Made by a program: the position numbers and the translations under genes. A model generated the notes under the pieces. It searched no databases and was not told the origin of the DNA. It was given only the letters and a program-made list of their open reading frames with translations. 64,000 bases of DNA from Rallus limicola. Taxonomy: Eukaryota > Chordata > Aves > Gruiformes > Rallidae. Every line of letters starts with the position of its first letter. Position 1 is the stretch's first letter. The stretch is taken from positions 12,471,331 to 12,535,330 of the forward strand of contig JAKCOZ010000003.1 of NCBI GenBank assembly GCA_022605955.1. Direction: 5' to 3'. Shown here in pieces: positions 11,991-25,261 of this stretch.

Positions 11991-12620
11991 TTAAGGATAG
12001 AGGCGAGGGCTTTAAAAACCAGCGTTATCTATACTTGTGAAGAAATTGCCTGCAGCAATAAGATCAATACAACCTCAAGCAGATACGTTTTGTGACAGAT
12101 CCTTCCACAATGCTCCCTGTAATGATACAATGTCTCAGTATTTCCTGGAAGTTTGGAGGAAAACAGAAGCAAAAGTTTCTTCATCAAAACAAAAAGGTGT
12201 GAAACATTCTGTCTAGCAGTATCAATATGAAAACAATGAGCAAACTGCACTGCCCTCGTTTTAGGTTTCATTCTATTCCATTTGTATTGTATCAATATAT
12301 CTTTATAATCTTAGTGTAATGCTAGCTGTTACGTTATCTGTAATACTAATTAAATGCCAGGGGCTGTACTGAATTCAGTATATCAAAGTGCAACGCTTTC
12401 ATATCGTGTTAGTGTCTTAATATCTGATTCCCACTGTACTTAATGTATATGTTTAGCAATTTCTTGCTGGAAACAAGTAGGTTCATCAATTAATTATCCT
12501 CACTAATTCAGTGAAAAGATTAAGTAGAAATCTCATTTACTATACGGTAATAACTTCAAAGCTATACATTCAGCTAATCTTCTAACTCATCTGAGATATA
12601 TTTGGGTGAAGATAAAACCA
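11991..12620. promoter_or_regulatory. Second candidate conserved non-coding element (unproven)
   Basis: Unique sequence that keeps several isolated CpG dinucleotides (12332, 12394, 12405, 12545) in very AT-rich surroundings. It also carries homeodomain-like cores such as TTAATTA at 12490-12496 and ACTAATTAAA near 12346. Retention of CpG in methylated vertebrate DNA can reflect selective constraint, but chance is possible with so few sites. No coding frame explains it; the 88-codon minus-strand frame at 12029-12295 has no motif. Confidence 0.22.
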
Positions 12621-13397
12621 GCAAAGATCTCATTAAACAGTTTGTTTATGCAGTTTTTTAAAAAAGACACAACCTCCCCTACTCATTCTGGAAACACGTA
12701 TTGATGTATGCTCTAATTATACTCAGGTGTAGCTAACAGTAGGTTTATGGACATGAATGAAAGATCAACAGCAGTGCAAAATTTGTCAAAACCACACCTG
12801 TGGTAACTGATGTTAATTTTCCTAGCAAGATATCAGACATCTGTTGCATTATTAAAGGGATGGCATATACTGATTCACCTGAACACACAGAAGAAAAGGT
12901 ATTTGCTTTTCCCTGCTTATTTTCTTTATCTTCCTAGTTTCCTCCCTCCATTCGCTAGCTTCCTTAATTTCCCCTCATTTAACAAAGATAGTTCTTTTAG
13001 ATATATAGTCTTTCTTTGGTAAAACCAAACACGGCAACAAACATAAAAATAAAGTGTACTTTTAATAAGTACACCAATATGAGGAGAGATCTGATTGCAG
13101 ACAGTGAAGGTGAAGATGTGACTGAAGAAAGAACCACAACACAAAATATTCAATCCAAATTCACCTGCCCATTCATCTTGACCTATACCCCACCTTTGAC
13201 TATGATCATTACCTGCCTTTTCAAACAGAGGTCTTGAAAGTCTGTTGGGAGTAATCACTGAGAGACTTTCTTCTTAATCTCTTAAATCTGCTCAGAAAGA
13301 CATCAGGTGCATGGAGCTCCTGAGCAACTAATCTCTGGAAGCTGAACAAGTGGTATTACTACACATCTGCTCTAACCATAGTACTTTCCCTGGGGGC

Positions 13398-13465
13398 TCT
13401 TGTTTGGAATGGGATGCTGGGCTAGACAGATGGGGGTCCAAGATAGACCTGGCACTGTGAGGTGC
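13398..13465 (+). repeat. Possible ancient LINE 3'-end relic
   Basis: The phrase GGGATGCTGGGCTAGACAGA resembles the 3' end of old L3/CR1-like elements common in reptile and bird genomes, whose ends often read close to 'gctgggctagatggacc'. Only about 60 bases look similar and the tail is missing, so chance similarity cannot be excluded. Confidence 0.25.
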
Positions 13466-14379
13466 TTAACGCTGGACTCTGGCCAGCACACACCAGGTTT
13501 CTCACCCTTCTCAAAGCACAGCATGGACAATTTAATAAGAAATATTTACCTAAGTCCTGAAATGTAAGAAAAAATATTGTTCATCTGTAAAGTATAATCA
13601 TTGATTTAATTTCTTACTATGAGTTACTGAAGGTTTACCCCATAAATTTGCAAAAAAGTTTTAAATTTTTACTTCATATGGACACATAGCACCAAAACTT
13701 ACTTTGAATGTCAGGTGAGGTTATATTTGGACAATTACAGAGAAGATAAATAATAGCTGTGCAATTCTATGAATTTGCTGTTATTTCAGAACCTGCTTGT
13801 ACAATACTGCCTGTTTACTCATAGCCAGGCACTAAATCATGCAAAAAAATGAATTTCTAAGTTTCCTAAACTGTGTTTGAACTTGTAAAAACAGTCAGTA
13901 TTGGGAGAGCTACATGTTAGTCCAGATCTCGTGGGAAATTTTGCTCATCCCTGTATAATACTCTCAATGTCTATGTGTTACAAGAAATCCTGTGTACAGT
14001 CCTTTAAACATGCTAAGAGAAAACAGTGTGTAGCCAGAGCTCAATAAAGCAAAAGCTGATACCATTTTCAAAGACTAATCCAATTTATTGCACTAAGTTC
14101 AACAGTATGAACATTGTGGAGTCACCTCTTAATCAAAACATAAACAAAGCACACACAGTGCAATTACCTAAGTGGTGTGCTGGGCTATAGTACAACTACT
14201 TAAAAACCATAATCATCATTCTTCAGTTTTTATTAAAAGTCACTGAGAATTATATTAAATTCTTTGCTGTTTTCAAGAAAGGGACAGTAACAGATCATTT
14301 CATAGCTTACTGAAAAAATATAAAAGTACTGTAATAAAAACTGACCCAGACGGGTAATACTTTGACAGCTTTATCCAAG

Positions 14380-14411
14380 TTACTGTGTATCTAATTTACT
14401 GTGTATTTGAC
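14380..14411. repeat. Short tandem duplication, 16-base period
   Basis: TTACTGTGTATCTAA is followed at once by a near copy reading TTACTGTGTATTTGA. A local duplication with no wider context. Confidence 0.75.
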
Positions 14412-15229
14412 ACCACCTCCTGTTTCACAAGCAGGAGTCTTGATCTAGAGAAGGAAAAGCTATTTAAGATAATTGCCAGGAGACAACAATAGTTGAAATA
14501 ATGAAAGAAAACATCAACTGTGAAAGCTGAATTTATGACAGTTATCATAAAAGTTCACTGGTCTTTCACATCTTGAAAGGAAGAGAGGAAATGCAGGGGG
14601 CTGAGGTAGCTACCACAGGCAATCCAGTAGCTTCCTACCCAAGAATTAATCGCAGCCCCACTTCAGTACCACAGTCCACGCAAACAGCTTTACTCCTACA
14701 ACACCACTGAATGGGGGTACATGGACCTGTAAGCAACTATCTGTGCAAGCACAATCACAATCACAAAATTAGATGTTAGCAGGACAGTTAGGTGAGAACA
14801 CAGTGTATGCTGCCTTGACAGTATCTCAAAGCCAGACATCATAAAATGGACATTACATTGTTCCATAAAGTGTCATGGTAGTAACAGTCCACTCAAACTG
14901 AGTATTTGTAATTTTTTTTTTTAATTTACAGATCTTGTCCATACATATCATTAGAAAAGTAACTAAAAGCTGTTGAGTTAGGAAAACAAAGAAGTGGTAT
15001 TTTACAGAGGTAAAAATGTGCTAGCACAGTTCAGAATATGCTTGTTTATTACTACATGATGGGAAAAAACCCCACTTTCTGCAGAATCACATTTCAATAA
15101 ACTTTACTTCCCAGAAAGTAAATTTACATAATAAATTTTCCTTGAAATAAATTCTGTCTTTAGTGTAGGGTGTTATGATTTAGTCTACCTATTAAGGGAC
15201 TAATATTCTGTATAAAAAACAATGGCAAA

Positions 15230-15256
15230 TGTGTGTGTGTATGTGTGTGTGTATAC
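15230..15256. repeat. TG microsatellite
   Basis: Two (TG)n blocks separated by a single A and followed by TATAC. Followed about ten bases later by a short T run. Confidence 0.92.
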
Positions 15257-16367
15257 ATTTTTTTTTCTCCTGACTGTATACAGTTTTCAGAACAATCACA
15301 CAATACTAAAGAAATTGAAAGTCAAAATCTTTATAATTATTTTTGGTCCTAAAAGTCATCAAATTTAATATAAGAAAAAGATACTCTCAATGAAATGTTA
15401 AAATGTGCATGTGATTTTATTACTATATTCATAACCTACATAGTCAACTAAAATGTAGTTGATTCTTTCCTTGGCCTAGTAAGAAATTTCACCTAAACTA
15501 TGTTGTAGTAAAAATGAGCCTGTGGATTATTGACTTTTGGGGGTCATTTGCTCAAGATTTCTTCTGAAGTGCAATTCACCTCTGTCATATAATATTACTT
15601 AAACAGAAAACACTAGTTTCTATTAATGAGTTATATTACTTTCTCAAATGCTAAGTCTCCTTGGAGGATTCAGCATGTCATGTGCCTCTTTCAAAAGTGT
15701 TCTAATGAATTTATCTCACTGAAAACCTTGACTTTAATTTTATTTAAAGTATTTTCTGTGGGGTGTGTTTCCTCTTAGATTTTATGAAATATTGCCAACA
15801 GCTGGTCAGCCAGAATTGGTTTTTTCCTTGCATTTTCATGTTTAACTTCTAAATTGGTGTCTTCCAGCAAAAACAAACAAACAAAAAAAGTAGGAAATTA
15901 ATCACTAAAATTACCTTTTTCCCTACAATTACACATTCTGGGTAAGGTTCTGCCTTGTGATACAGATCATATTACATAATTAATCCACAAAAATATTATA
16001 AAACTCTAGAGTAGACAGGTTGATTCACATTCTTTGTGGAGTGACAAAGTTTAAGGGATGTTAATACACAACTGTGATTCATATTGCTCTTAAATGCTAA
16101 ACTTATCATGACTGTTCTCTTTCAAATAAAAATTACAGGCTCTTTGTTACATCTTAATAAACAAAATGAATTCTAATACTGAGATCATGATAGATTTGTT
16201 TTCAGAGGTGACTTGACTGGGTCTCAAGACCTTTGTCTCAAAATATCGAGTATACATTTATGATCTCTACTGTGTAAAAAATTGAATCATTCTTCCTTGT
16301 CTACTTCCCTGCACTCACTATGCATTTTTGTGGAGTTTCAGGCTTTGAGGCAGGAATGTGGAACTTC

Positions 16368-16382
16368 TTTTTTTTTTTTTTT
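16368..16382. repeat. Poly-T run
   Basis: Fifteen consecutive T with no retroposon body attached. Confidence 0.9.
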
Positions 16383-16695
16383 GCTGGGAGGGCTGAACAT
16401 ATCTTTCAGACACATTTGGCATGCCACACTTTAATACTCAGCTCAACATTAACCAATGGAAATGCTGGAAGACTTTGGGGCTGAGGGCTGTATTAAATGA
16501 AGTCAGGGATTTGATACAACTCCCCAGGCTGTACATTTCTCACTCTACCTGTAAAACAAACAAATCATTTCCACAAAGCATTCATTTCCCAAGCTGAGTA
16601 AGTTGTTCAGTTTTACCAAACTCATAAAATCATACCAACACCCAAATGAGTTGCAAACTGCAGAACCATAAAACTTTACCCAAAATCTTTTAATT

Positions 16696-16752
16696 TTAGA
16701 ATCATAGAATCAAAGAATTGTTAAAGACTGTATTAAATTGTTAAAGATTGTA
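16696..16752 (-). mobile_element. CR1 tail fragment in opposite orientation, with short direct repeat
   Basis: TAGAATCATAGAATCA at about 16697-16712 is the reverse complement of the CR1 terminal repeat. The next few bases resemble the usual continuation before the match is lost, so this is a minus-strand CR1 3' tip of perhaps 25 bases. Directly after it, ATTGTTAAAGACTGTA (16717-16732) recurs as ATTGTTAAAGATTGTA (16737-16752). The plus-strand CR1 body begins about 25 bases further on. It may be the inverted end of one complex insertion event or an unrelated older stub. Confidence 0.55.
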
Positions 16753-16779
16753 AATCTCCCACTTTTAGCTACTTCTCAT

Positions 16780-17513
16780 TTGCTGGGGGATGACCTGCTG
16801 GAGAAGAGCTCTGTGGAGAAGGACCTGGGGGTCCTGGTTGATGACAGGTTGGCCATGAGCCAACAGGGTGCTCTGGTGGCTAAGAGAGCCAATGGGATCC
16901 TGGGGTGCATCAGGAGGAGTTGTGGGCAGCAGGTCAAAGGAGGTGATCCTCCCCCTCTACTCTCCCCTGGTCAGGCCCCTCCTGGAGTATTGTGTCCAGT
17001 TCTGGGCTCCCTGGTATAAAAAAGACAGGGATCTCCTGGAGAGAGTCCAAAGAAGGGCTACAAAGATGATTAAAGGCCTAGAGCATCTCCCTTTGAGGAA
17101 AGGCTGAGTGAGCTGGGGCTGTTCAGCCTGGAGAAAAGAAGGTGAAGGGGGGGACCTTATTAACATTTATAAATATCTGAAGTGTAGGGCAGAGAGGGAA
17201 ATGGCCAGCCCCTTTTCAGTGGTCTGTGGAGACAGGACAAGGGGCAATGGCTGCCAGTTGGAGCACAAGAAGTTCCACACCAACATGCAGAAGAACCATT
17301 CCACAGTGAGGGTGACAGAGCCCTGGGACAGGCTGCCCAGGGAGGTGGTGGAGTCTCCTTCTCTGGAGATATTCAAGACCTGTCTGGACATCTATCTGTG
17401 CAATATGAGCTAGGGAGCTGCTTTGGCAGGGGGGTTGGACCCGATGATCTCTTGAGATGCCTTCCAACCCCTATGATTCTCTGATTCTATGAATCAATGA
17501 TTCTATGATTCAT
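16780..17513 (+). mobile_element. CR1 LINE, 5'-truncated, young-looking subfamily (copy A)
   Basis: The 3' 730 bases of a CR1: the ORF2 C-terminus, a short 3' UTR and the tail. It starts in the codons for LGDDLLEKSS and runs through [18 protein letters not shown], a block around [16 protein letters not shown] and the final CNMS codons to a stop near 17411. It ends with GATTCTCTGATTCTATG-type tail repeats (17471-17513), one of them inverted. Two frame breaks are visible: an extra T near 16919 and a missing base near 17088-17094. The second matches the break in the minus-strand copy at 646-1254. There is no reverse transcriptase core or endonuclease; the copy is dead on arrival. Confidence 0.95.
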
Positions 17514-20500
17514 GCCAAACTTGCAGATCTTTATCTACAATGCTTGCCTAAGACATAAGTGGATACCTATATTTTTAATGTCTTGTGCAATTCTTACTTG
17601 TGATCTTCTGGCATTCAGAGTGCCTGTGAACATGAAATAAATAGTAATCAGTCTTGATTTGACCAGTAGATTGTTGGTTAGAACGTGGGTACTACCCATT
17701 TAGTACTGATCCAATGGAGTGTTGGGTGTTTTAGTCCCACCTACCTACTAGCCAAAGCAGCATTAACAGGTAAAATTAATAAATGTCTTTCTCAGATTTT
17801 AAGGCTTGCAAGCAGTGTATCAGATGAATTTGATCCAATATCTGAATTTGGCTGTTTATCTTACTCCGTATCTAAGTCGTTATGATAGCTCTAGAGGAAA
17901 TAGCATATAAGAACTTTTTTTAAAAAATAGATTGTGACAGGGTAGAAAAAATATTCTCTCAATTTGTTTTAATAATTTGCAGATCTGCAAGGTTCATTTC
18001 AATAGATAGGTTCATATACTATAGGACGCTACAATTTATTGCAATGACTGGATTTCCTCTAGCCATTGGCCTGTGGGATATAATTAGAGCAGAGTACTTT
18101 GCAAAAGCAAAGGTAGGTGCTCTCAAGTCCAGGCTGTCAGTAAAATTTGTCTCATTTTCAGAGTTGATCAAGAAAGTTACAGCTGTTAAAAGGACAATTT
18201 TCCATCATTGTTTCAGTCAGCTTTATCTTCTCGAGAGACATTTATGTTCCACAAGTCTCTTCTTTTGTTGGATCTTTGAAGAGTAAAGGGAAATCAGTAT
18301 ATAGTATTAATTTCATAAATTAATTTACTCTTGCAAAAATATCCAGCAACCTCTACTTTCAGAGTTCATTTAAAAATGACAAAATATGGGGGGGATTCTG
18401 TCTAAAAAGCTGAGGTTCCAGTAATATATGTCTGCTGCATCGAATATTTTAACAAGGCAGTATCAAAAAGTAACTGTTTAACTGTACCTAGGGTTTTCAA
18501 ATCTAGCAGAGACTTGAAAATGGAGATTCGTAGGGGGTTTTATAACATTTATTCTGAACTAAGGCTCTCTCAATTTTCTTACTCTTTAAAGTAACATGTA
18601 GAAACTTTACTTTAAAAAGGAACACAGGTCTCACGAAACCAACTTTTTTTCTTTTCATTGCACATATTTAATATGCCATATAGTTTACACATGAACAGAT
18701 ACTGGACACTTAATTTCAACATTATTGTGTCAGACCCAGTCTAAAAATAACCAAATTATCTAAATTTGTTAAAATCAAGGTCTTAAAGTAAGACATTTCT
18801 ATTTCAGTCAGGATGACCTGAACATCATCAGACAGTCCAAAGTCACTGACAACATAATGACATACAAATTAATATGATTAGAGAACAGCAGGTTGGGTTG
18901 GTTTTTTTTATCTGCCAAACAAAATTTTATTTTTTTCCATCATTCTCTTCTACAATGGAAGTAAATGTGGGAGAGACCTGGAATCAAGCCACTCTCCATC
19001 AACTCCTACACTAATTTGCACAGGGCTGCTCTTAAAATATACAATTTAAGGTTTTGATCAGTGTACTTTCAAATAAGAAAAGGATTCTCGAGTCACACCA
19101 TCTACATATTCCAGGTTTTTTCTGAAACCAAATTACAAAGGAAATGGAACATGGATATCATCTGATCATCCATCTGCTCCTAGACAGAAGAAATAGGAAA
19201 TAAAACATGTGAGTGTTATTATAGCTAAGACATCGTGTTTTCTGCTTACATTGTGATTTTTTTCTCCTATTAGAAGAGGCTGGAATGGCTTCATAATGAA
19301 AATATCCTCATAGAAGTTTTTGAAAAAAAAAAATCCTAAAACACTGTTCATGAATAATTCAAATTTGATTTGCATTTATTTGTATTACAGTATAAGACAG
19401 AGCATTGGGAAACATATTCTTATGTTTAAGTAATGTTTCATTTTGCCAGACAGAAAATAACTTGTAATTCCAGGAAACATTATGCCTTTAAGCCAGAGTT
19501 TATTGCTGGCTTGCATCTTACAGATTGAGGTCACTAAGGTCACAGAAGAGAATTCTAGAAGAGTAACAGAGTATATCCAGGAGCCGAAAGTGCAGATGAG
19601 AAGCCTGTTGAGTAGTCCAGAAAAAGAGAGCCCAGGAAACTTACCACAGTAATGCCATATAAAATAAGCCTGTCAAGAACCAGGGTCACAGCATTGACAA
19701 GAATTCATTACTTTACTTTCTACCAAGAGATGCTCATGAAGCTGTAGTACTGGAGGGTGAAGCAGGACAAGCAAAGATCAGATTGCCCATAGATTGTTTA
19801 TACCCTTGAGTGAAATATGTCAGTGGCTCTGTTTAATGGCATATAAAATAGTCATTTATAATAGCAGGATTTTATCTACTGAACAGCTGAAGATCAGAAT
19901 TATCCCTTAAGTTCAGATGGACTCAAGGTGACAATTTATGAAACTGGCCTGAAACCCAACTGAACTTTGTGTATTTGTCAGAGGACTTCAGAAATGTCAC
20001 TGTTCAGTAATATCAGGAAAAATTACTACCCTTAGGGATACAATTCAAAAAATCTGTCTGAATGATGGGGAAATTAGCAGAGGAAAGGAAGAATCAGGAA
20101 GACTTGATTCTTAATCCAATTCCAAGTTTTCGTGTAGAACAGCAGTTTCCTGCTTTTTATATAACTCCAAAATGCTGCTCCAAATTTTTTTTTCTATCAA
20201 AACAGGGTTCTCCACTCCACAGACTGAAGGTCAACAGCTGCCTTAATAAGAACATTCAAATTGTCATTAGTAGATGAACAGAGCTATAACAGCATCATTC
20301 AAATTCTCTTCCAAAGCGAACTGTCTTTCACAGGGTAAACAAATGTTTACTTTTCTCCTTAGGATGCAGTGAAAAATAATAATATATTTGTCATGTACTT
20401 TGATATTCCCAGATAAAAGTTGCTGTTTGAATACCAGGTATTATTCACTGTTGATTCATCAAATTTCTTTGGTGTAACATGTGATAGACTCTCTAAAATT

Positions 20501-23500
20501 AGCATCTGAATGTTTTTCAGAAATTATCAGAGCTTGTACCTACTGGCTTAGATGTTAACACCCTTATGTCTTGCAAGGTGTCTTTGCTTTCATGTCAACT
20601 AAACAGCAGAAAAAAATGCAGTCCTTTAGTAAATGGTCCTATCTCGTTTCATCTTAATACTTCAAAACCAAATATTCCTTTAAAAATAAAATCACTAAGA
20701 GCTTTAAATTCTTGAACATAAACAACAGTACACAGAAAATATTTTTACACGTAAATCCATGTACCTGTCTTTGTGAAAGTCACACGAAAGTAGCAGAAAA
20801 TTGTTAAAATTAGTTTCACAACTGGTTCTGGTGAAAAACAGTGAACACATGGACAGTAATGTTCATTCTATGTGTTGTCCATTTTGCCTGCATCTGCAAG
20901 GATAGGTAGATGCTTATCTTTTTTGTATCTATCTGACATAAGACAGCTGCCTAGAACTGCACTACCAAAAGCACAAAGTGTTCTGGAAATGCACGATCAG
21001 CTTCTGTTTTATAAATTAAAGTAACTGTCAAAAGTTCAGCTGTTTACTCATTTTCATCTAAACTTCTAAACTTCCATAAAGTAGGTCTTTGATTTCCGAA
21101 GCTTAGGAAATATTGTGCGACCTACTGTAATTTCTTCCTGATTCATATCTTGTTAGAATGAGAGGAAAAAACCCCTCAGCAAAACAAATTGTAAAGGCCC
21201 AACGCTTTCCACACTGTCGGAGTATATATTGAAACTATTGCAATTCAGGAAAATACTCAGTTTTCATAAGTATCCTCACAGAGAGGTTTAGATTATTTTT
21301 TGTCTGGTGTCAATGAATCTGAATCATGTCAAAGACTGACATTTTTTGTTAAATTCAAGGGCATGTTATATATCTGTGCATATGAGAACATTATTGCAGC
21401 AGGTCACTGGTAATTAAAACTGATAATCAAAAAACAGAATAAAAAACATTATTATATATAAGTCTTATCGGAAAAAAAATATTGCAAAGTGCAGTACATT
21501 TTACTTTAAATGTTCACAGGGCAGATAGGCTTTTGCTGAAAGTTGGTAGGTAGTAAAAGTGCCTGTAAAAGTAATAGGAAAGAGACATGTACCTTTATGA
21601 CAGTATTGTTGAGTCTTGAAATAGTAAAACATAAACAATATCTAAAGTTGACAAACACTGCAGTATGTTTACAGAGTGATTTTACCAGGAAAATGAGAAG
21701 TAGAAAAGTAATTGAGTATGTCTCCAACTTCCCTTCAGCTGTGGAACAGCATCCTTTAATACTATGCATATGTAGATTTCCAGTCCTTGCAAAATACAGA
21801 AAGGCACAATTTATTCATAGCAGGTCCATTTTGCCTTTTACTAGACATAGATGCAGAAACTCTATAGTGAGCAATCAACCTCATACCAATAGTGCTGCCA
21901 GAGGTCATTGACAAGAATTGCTGCAAAAGCCATTTAGTGTGCACAAAAGTCATAAAACTCCCATCATGCTTGATACTGACTGCATTTTATTTGAATAACC
22001 TTAGATGACATATTGAATTCTAGAGTCTCTAGATTTGATTGGGAATAACAAGTACAGCAGTTCCTGAATTAGGAAAAAAAAACATGCAGTTTACTAGAAA
22101 TTTGATTTTCTTATTATTGCTTGAAGCAGTAATCATATGAAGGACAAGAAATGCAAAAGAAAACCTCAAGTATGATTAAAAGCAGAGACTTACATATAAT
22201 GTCACTATTCTTGAAATAATCACATGCCCAGATTGAGTTTTTCCCTATGTTTATGGTTAGTTAGATATTTAAGCAGCCATTTTTCATAGACCAATGGGAT
22301 TTTAAATAGCCATGGGAAATGAAGAATTTTGTAACTATTAATAGATATTTAGCTCCGCACTGTTGGGTACTTTTCCCCCTATGGATCTCAATACTACAGT
22401 TTAAAAATCTGTGATCCAAAGCATTGACTTAAGAATTTCTACTATACCCACTGAACGCTTAGAAGTTGATACAGCTTTGTGTCATTTTCACTAGCAATAT
22501 TGTGGTTTAGATAATGTTGGACTGTAACATTTTTAACTCTTTTAAATAGACTTTGTTAAAGCTACTACAAGTGATACAATGTCAGCTCTACCTTTTTTTA
22601 TTGAACCTTTCTTGAACATCTGCATACTTGTAACAATACTCAAAAAGCCTGTGTTTTTGGCAGATAATTTGATATTTGGTTTGCAATGGTTTTGTGAATG
22701 CCACTTTGCTGATTTTATGAGCAGATGTGTATGTAAAGTGCTTCCTATCCCACAACGGCACATGGTGTGCTATGGGGAATTTTTGACACTGGAGGACACC
22801 ACCTGAAAAATATAAGGCATACATGGGTATTTCATCAATTATCCAGACTGTACATACAAATAATATTCCACACTAATATGTGCACCTATTAAATGTCCAA
22901 GAAGCCACCAGTTCAGACGTAAGTCATTTCTGGCCAGAAGTAAGCATTCATGTTTTTTTCCATAACTCTGAAGTCTCCATGCTTTTAGTAAAACTGTTCT
23001 TTTGAAAATAGCAAACAAAAACAAAGGAAAGTATGCAACTATATTTAAGGAAAAGTTAAAAGCAGGCTAGACATTAAGAAAAGACAAGTTCCATCTTATA
23101 TTAAATTTAACATGAATCTATAATATAATAAATAACTTCACAGTTATTGTCCATGGGATGAACACTTAATAGAATACTGTTAAGAAATTAGGCCAGACGT
23201 CTGTCAAATTCTCTTTTTTATCATCCATTATTATGAATGATAAACATTACAACACTCTCAGTACAGAGATTTCAGTATTCCAGTATTCAATGGACAGAAT
23301 ACACTGTATGAGAATTAATTTCTTTGCTGTGGGAAAAGTACATAGTATTCATCTTTGTAATGGTTTAAAGTCCTTGGAAAAAGTAACTAGAGCTCCAGAA
23401 GCAAATAAACATCAGGAAAGGGGAAGTTCTGAATCATATTTTTCCTAGTGTTCATATCCTCTCAAGGCATTTTAATTTCATACTGTTTCCAGACTGTGTA

Positions 23501-23514
23501 GAGTTACAAATCAC

Positions 23515-23527
23515 TTTTTTTTTTTTT
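23515..23527. repeat. Poly-T run
   Basis: Thirteen consecutive T, no adjoining retroposon. Confidence 0.88.
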
Positions 23528-23890
23528 ATGGAACCACATATACTCTTTTAGGTTGCCAATGAATTCAGCAATTGAGAGGTTATCTGCATAATATGATACA
23601 TGGCAAATAGCAGTACTATTCACATTAGAATATCTTTTCCATCCTCCTCGCCCCAAAATGCCTGGAGAATGTTTTACCAGAAATTATACTTAATGAAAAG
23701 ATGTCTCAGTGTCCAAGATTACTCAGCCTCCAACCTTTTTTATGAAATATCTAATAAAGAGGATATATTACTTCATTTTACCAGGTGTTTTGTTTGTTCT
23801 TGTCCAATAGGAAATACACTTCATTTCATGTAAACTTTGGGAATTACACTGAAAAATGTCAGTTCAATGGTCAATAGATAGATGCAATAT

Positions 23891-23910
23891 TAAAATTTAA
23901 TAAAATTTAA
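23891..23910. repeat. 10-base tandem pair, AT only
   Basis: TAAAATTTAA occurs twice in a row, followed by an A-rich stretch to about 23945. Confidence 0.9.
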
Positions 23911-25064
23911 TAAAAAGGAAGATAAAGCAATAAAGAAAATAAAAACCATACACCCACACCTTGAATTGTGTGAACAGTACCCATCCCTCCAACACAGATC
24001 CATGATACTTTGCCAGTTCTCAGTAACTTAATCATTTAAGTCAGATTGCAAAGCACATTATGATGATCATACTCAAACAGATCTAAATTAGTTGTGAGAA
24101 TAAGATTTCATCATACTTTACAGTACTGAGTGCATCACAGAAATCCAACCATATTCACTGTGTTCCTACATCCCCTAATATTGTAATTACATAAGGATAC
24201 TGCCTGCTGCATTCTATTCTTAATCATCAAGGTTAGTGACATAGAGATTTGCTATTGTTTCTTGCTCTGCTTGCAATAAATTAATCTCCTCATTAAAACA
24301 AACATTATTTATACATTTCAGGAAAATCTCCAGCGATACCATCATTTATTTCTAATAATAGGGGTTTCTATAGAAACATTCTAAAAATATCTAACTTCCT
24401 CTAAATATATTGCATCAGCCTATACAATGAAAGGATAAGATGAAGGGCTTTTAGCAGAGGATAAAAACTTAATGTTCATAGAGTCTCTTGTTAAATGTGT
24501 ATGGATGTTTTTCTACTTTTTTTTTCTTCATTAAATATGAATAATAGCTCTTTAAATGATGCTGATTTGGAAATCAAAGCAGCTTGGTTTTACTCTGCTG
24601 CTTCATATCCATAGTCTATGTAAATCTATTATAAACCTGATTTAAAGATGGTAACTTGGAAAAAAAATCTGTGATTATTTGATCCTTTAAAACTTTGTAT
24701 GCTATGTAAATAGAATCCAAGAAATGTTCTTTCTCAACATACGTGGAAAACATTTTTTTGCAATTTGAAAAAGCTGGGTGCAAGACTTGCTGATGAATAT
24801 CCCGTGTGCTGGTTTTGGCTTGAAACACAGTTAATTTATTTCATAGTAGCTAGTATGAGGCTACTGAAAACACTGTTGGTTAGGCAGAGATGTTTTTGTT
24901 ATAGCTAGATAGTGCTTACACAGAGCCAAGGCTTTTTCTGCTTCTCGTACCACCCTACCCGTGGAACAGCTCGGGGTACAGAAGAAACTGTGAGGTGACA
25001 CAACCAGGACAGCTGACCCCAACTGACCAAAAGGATATTCCAGACTATATGGAATCATGGTCAG

Positions 25065-25074
25065 CATATAAAGC
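25065..25074 (+). promoter_or_regulatory. Putative LTR TATA box
   Basis: CATATAAAGC in the expected middle part of the LTR, about 190 bases before the ATTAAA signal. Position and sequence fit a retroviral U3 promoter. Whether it is active is unknown. Confidence 0.5.
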
Positions 25075-25255
25075 TGCAGAAAGAACAAGGAAGCAGGGAG
25101 ACGTGTTCAGAGTGATGACATTTGTCTTCCAAAGTCACCATTAGGTGTGATGGTGCCCAGCTTTCCTGGAGATGGCTGAACACCTGGTACCCATGGGCAG
25201 TGGGTAATTAATTCCTTGTTCTGCTTTGCTTGCATGCATGTCTTTTGCTTTCCTT

Positions 25256-25261
25256 ATTAAA
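25256..25261 (+). terminator. Putative LTR polyadenylation signal
   Basis: ATTAAA in the expected R-region position downstream of the TATA-like box, followed by a T-rich stretch. Confidence 0.45.

Larger units (their letters stand above)
12621..16695. other. Unique AT-rich non-coding DNA
   Basis: No gene recognised. It includes a possible ancient LINE relic (13398-13465), a 16-base-period micro-duplication (14380-14411), a TG microsatellite (15230-15256) and a T run (16368-16382). Open frames of 70-110 codons around 12.8-13.26 kb overlap on opposite strands and look random. Confidence 0.5.
17514..24804. other. Unique AT-rich non-coding DNA, 7.3 kb
   Basis: No gene, RNA or transposon recognised. 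Open frames reach 122 codons (plus 21543-21911) but overlap frames on the other strand and have no motif. A T run (23515-23527) and a 10-base tandem pair (23891-23910) are the only simple repeats worth noting. Confidence 0.5.

Noticed and set aside
12926..13258. 110-codon minus-strand open frame
   Set aside because: It overlaps plus-strand frames of similar quality. The pyrimidine-rich patch at about 12930-12980 keeps one strand free of stops.
21543..21911. 122-codon plus-strand open frame as a host exon
   Set aside because: Opposed open frames overlap it on the minus strand, no motif is visible, and no convincing splice context flanks it.
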